The translations under genes were made by a program, and so were the position numbers. DNA of 64,000 nucleotides from Roseiarcus sp963782255. GTDB lineage: Bacteria > Pseudomonadota > Alphaproteobacteria > Rhizobiales > Beijerinckiaceae. The notes below the pieces were generated by a model. It saw nothing but the letters and a program-made list of their open reading frames with translations. It was not told the origin of the DNA and searched no databases. This document shows positions 62,327-64,000 of the stretch, one piece after another (the stretch's first letter is position 1; each line of letters starts with the position of its first letter). The DNA is taken from positions 4,588,001-4,652,000 of the forward strand of contig CAWAIS010000001.1 in NCBI GenBank assembly GCA_963782255.1, written 5' to 3'.

Positions 62327-63466
62327 TCAAGGGCTCGCCGGGCGAGCCCCGCCGGTGTCCTTCGCCTTGCCCAGTTGTGCGAGTTCTCCGTCGAGCTTGT
62401 CGAGCGCCGCGTTCGCCTGGGCGGTTCCGTCCAGCCATTGCTGGTGCTCGGCCGCGAGCAGATCGGAGATCGTCTTCGTAAAGGCCTGCAGCGCGTTCGG
62501 CTCGCCGGCCGCGATCGTGCCGGCCACCTCGTCGGTTCGGCCCGAGATGGCGTCCATCGCCACCCGGGTCTTGTCGTAGCGATCGGCGTTGGCGCGATCG
62601 CGATTGAGGGCCTCGCGGTTCGCCGCGTAGGCGCCGATCGCGGAGCCGACGACGCCGACGAGGACGATCCAGACAGCGCCGGCGCCCTCCGTCTGGCTTG
62701 CGATGACGGCCCCGCTGCCGCCGACGAAGGCCAGCGCGGTCGCGATCCCGCCCATCATGCTCGTCCTCTCCGACGAGGTGCGGTGACGATCGGCGCTCTT
62801 GCCGAGCCAGGCGCGCTGGTCTTCGAGCAGATGCCGGGCGACGACCGCCAGTCCGAACAGGGCGGCGGCCGGTCCCGCGGCCACGACCCTGGCGGCGATC
62901 GTCGTGAAGACGTCGAGGCGCGACGATTCCGCCTCGCTGCGACAGGTCTGCCAACGCGCGATGCGCCCCTGATCGCGCGCGATAAAGCCAAAGTAGGCGG
63001 CGAGCGCGCCAAACGCGAGCGTGAGGAGACCGAGCGCGAGCGTGACCCTCTTGACGGTCGCCGGGTCCAGGGCCGGCAGCGCCCCGATCGACACCAGGAA
63101 CTGCAGAGCGCCGGCGGACACGGCGAGGATCACTCCGCTCGTCACGCCGGCGGCGAGAAGCGAGATGTTCGACTGGGTCGCTTCACGCTTGAGCTTCTTC
63201 TCTTGCGCAATGGCCTCGCCGTCTTGGCGAGCGTAGGTCTCCAGACCCGTCCTGACGGCGGAGGATACGAGAACCTTGCCGAGTTCCGGACACCGGCTCT
63301 GGACCGATTTCGCCAGTTCCGGGATCGCGTCGATGCCGGATCTGCCTGCGACGGCGACCGCCGCAAGGCAATCCGCCAAGGAGGGAAGGGCGGTCATCTG
63401 GATCGGCGGCGACTTGCTTTCGACGACTGCCGAAGCCGTGTCGGCCAGACGCGTCTCATCGTTCAT
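62327..63466 (-). CDS. Multi-TM protein of unknown function
   Basis: 379 residues. A soluble N-terminal helical part (1-100, ending in the charged EAIAQEKKLKREATQ) leads to two membrane segments (about 104-165). A cytoplasmic helical stretch (RDQGRIARWQTCRSEAESSRLDVF) follows, then one segment near 195-210 and two near 235-280, and a coiled C-terminus. Paired hydrophobic segments flanked by charged helices recall SLATT-type proteins, but this is only a resemblance. GGGGGAA six bases before 63466 supports the start. An ATP-grasp gene lies upstream on the same strand. Confidence 0.7.
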   Translation of the reverse strand: MNDETRLADTASAVVESKSPPIQMTALPSLADCLAAVAVAGRSGIDAIPELAKSVQSRCPELGKVLVSSAVRTGLETYARQDGEAIAQEKKLKREATQSNISLLAAGVTSGVILAVSAGALQFLVSIGALPALDPATVKRVTLALGLLTLAFGALAAYFGFIARDQGRIARWQTCRSEAESSRLDVFTTIAARVVAAGPAAALFGLAVVARHLLEDQRAWLGKSADRHRTSSERTSMMGGIATALAFVGGSGAVIASQTEGAGAVWIVLVGVVGSAIGAYAANREALNRDRANADRYDKTRVAMDAISGRTDEVAGTIAAGEPNALQAFTKTISDLLAAEHQQWLDGTAQANAALDKLDGELAQLGKAKDTGGARPASP

Positions 63467-63589
63467 GGGCGTTCCCCCTGCGTCCGCGGAAAAGCGCGGA
63501 AACGCACGCGGACGCCCGCTCATTCAACAGCGTCTTCGGATCGGATTCAATAGCGTTGGCGGGGCGGATCGCGGGAAATGGCTACGAAT

Positions 63590-64000
63590 TTACGCTTCCC
63601 CGATCGCGTGTCGACGCGCGAAGGCGAGCCGCATCGCCTTCGCGAGCGCCGCGCCGAGGGTCACGCCCCGGCGCGCGAGGTAGGTCTGGAAGTCGTAGAT
63701 GGTGACCGCCGGGCAGACCTCGAATTCGAACAAGGTCGGCCTGCCCTCCTTATCGATGCGGAAATCGAGTGAGAAGCAGTCGCAGAGGCCAAACAGGCGC
63801 TGGAGCCGCGCGGCGGCGTCGAGGATTCCGGCGACGGCCCGCCGCGAGCGCTCGTCCTGTTCGCAACGCAGATCGACCATGCTGGGGACGAAAGCCGCCT
63901 TGCGCCGCTGGCCGAACCCGCCGCGCGCTCCCGCCGTATCTCTTGCGCCCGACAGCGTCTCGTTGTCCTTCATGGTGAGGAAGGCGCCGCCGGTCTCGCT
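63590..64000 (-). CDS. ATP-grasp protein, C-terminal part (5' end outside window)
   Basis: The frame is open to the window edge; the visible 136 residues begin SETGGAFLTMKDNETLSG. The block LCDCFSLDFRIDKEGRPTLFEFEVCPAVTIYDFQTYLARRG matches the end of ATP-grasp ligases of the D-Ala-D-Ala ligase type. There the Asp and the Glu of FEFEVCPA (usually E-V-N-P) hold the metal ions; a Cys replaces the usual Asn here. The substrates are not assignable. It is transcribed towards the multi-TM gene, 123 bp away. Confidence 0.75.
   Translation of the reverse strand, partial: SETGGAFLTMKDNETLSGARDTAGARGGFGQRRKAAFVPSMVDLRCEQDERSRRAVAGILDAAARLQRLFGLCDCFSLDFRIDKEGRPTLFEFEVCPAVTIYDFQTYLARRGVTLGAALAKAMRLAFARRHAIGEA

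Overview
The window is high-GC DNA from an alphaproteobacterium, most likely of the order Hyphomicrobiales (Rhizobiales). This is inferred from the thi operon order, the pal-cpoB-tilS block, the two-ORF IS91 elements and dispersed palindromic repeats of types common in that order. No 16S rRNA or other species-level marker is present.

Region 1 (1-19330) is mostly housekeeping. It holds a cupin fragment, a LysE-type exporter, a small secreted Gly/Tyr-rich protein, mutS, a DUF3095 gene, and a thiamine operon running leftwards (thiC-thiO-thiS-orf-thiG-thiE-thiD) behind a TPP riboswitch. Then come mtgA, a membrane protein, pal-cpoB-tilS, a FucU/RbsD-type gene, a ferredoxin/flavodoxin reductase, and a divergent MarR/NTF2-like pair. 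Dispersed palindromic elements are inserted in frame inside thiD, thiE and thiO.

Region 2 (19330-38500) is plastic. It carries an IS1182-type element with a 4-bp target duplication, a GFA-like gene, a small membrane gene with an in-frame TGA, NTF2-like and cytochrome c genes, a frameshifted NAD(P)H-hydrate repair gene, and tRNA-Asn beside an integrase remnant. Two near-identical IS91-type elements follow, each encoding a tyrosine recombinase plus an HUH transposase. Copy 1 is split by an IS110/IS1111-type element; copy 2 has a premature stop. Between them lie a 753-aa membrane protein of unknown function, a stretch of gene debris (hsdS, hsdR and cimA-like fragments) and the potassium transporter gene kup.

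Region 3 (38496-48477) holds the most unusual locus. A 1354-aa tandem-cyclase/ATPase/TPR protein overlaps by 4 bp an FAD-dependent oxidoreductase gene, which is followed by a second, paralogous oxidoreductase fused to an acetoacetate-decarboxylase-like domain and carrying a frameshift. A 60-codon ORF precedes the cyclase and tRNA-Thr(CGT) lies further upstream.

Region 4 (48655-64000) contains an SDR, a 708-bp gap with an unusual 10-bp inverted tandem repeat, a frameshifted secreted beta-helix-like protein, ribokinase, an aldo/keto reductase, a dipeptide-type ABC transporter operon (binding protein, two permeases, fused double ATPase) ending in a predicted exported berberine-bridge-type flavoprotein, a multi-TM protein, and the end of an ATP-grasp gene cut by the window edge.
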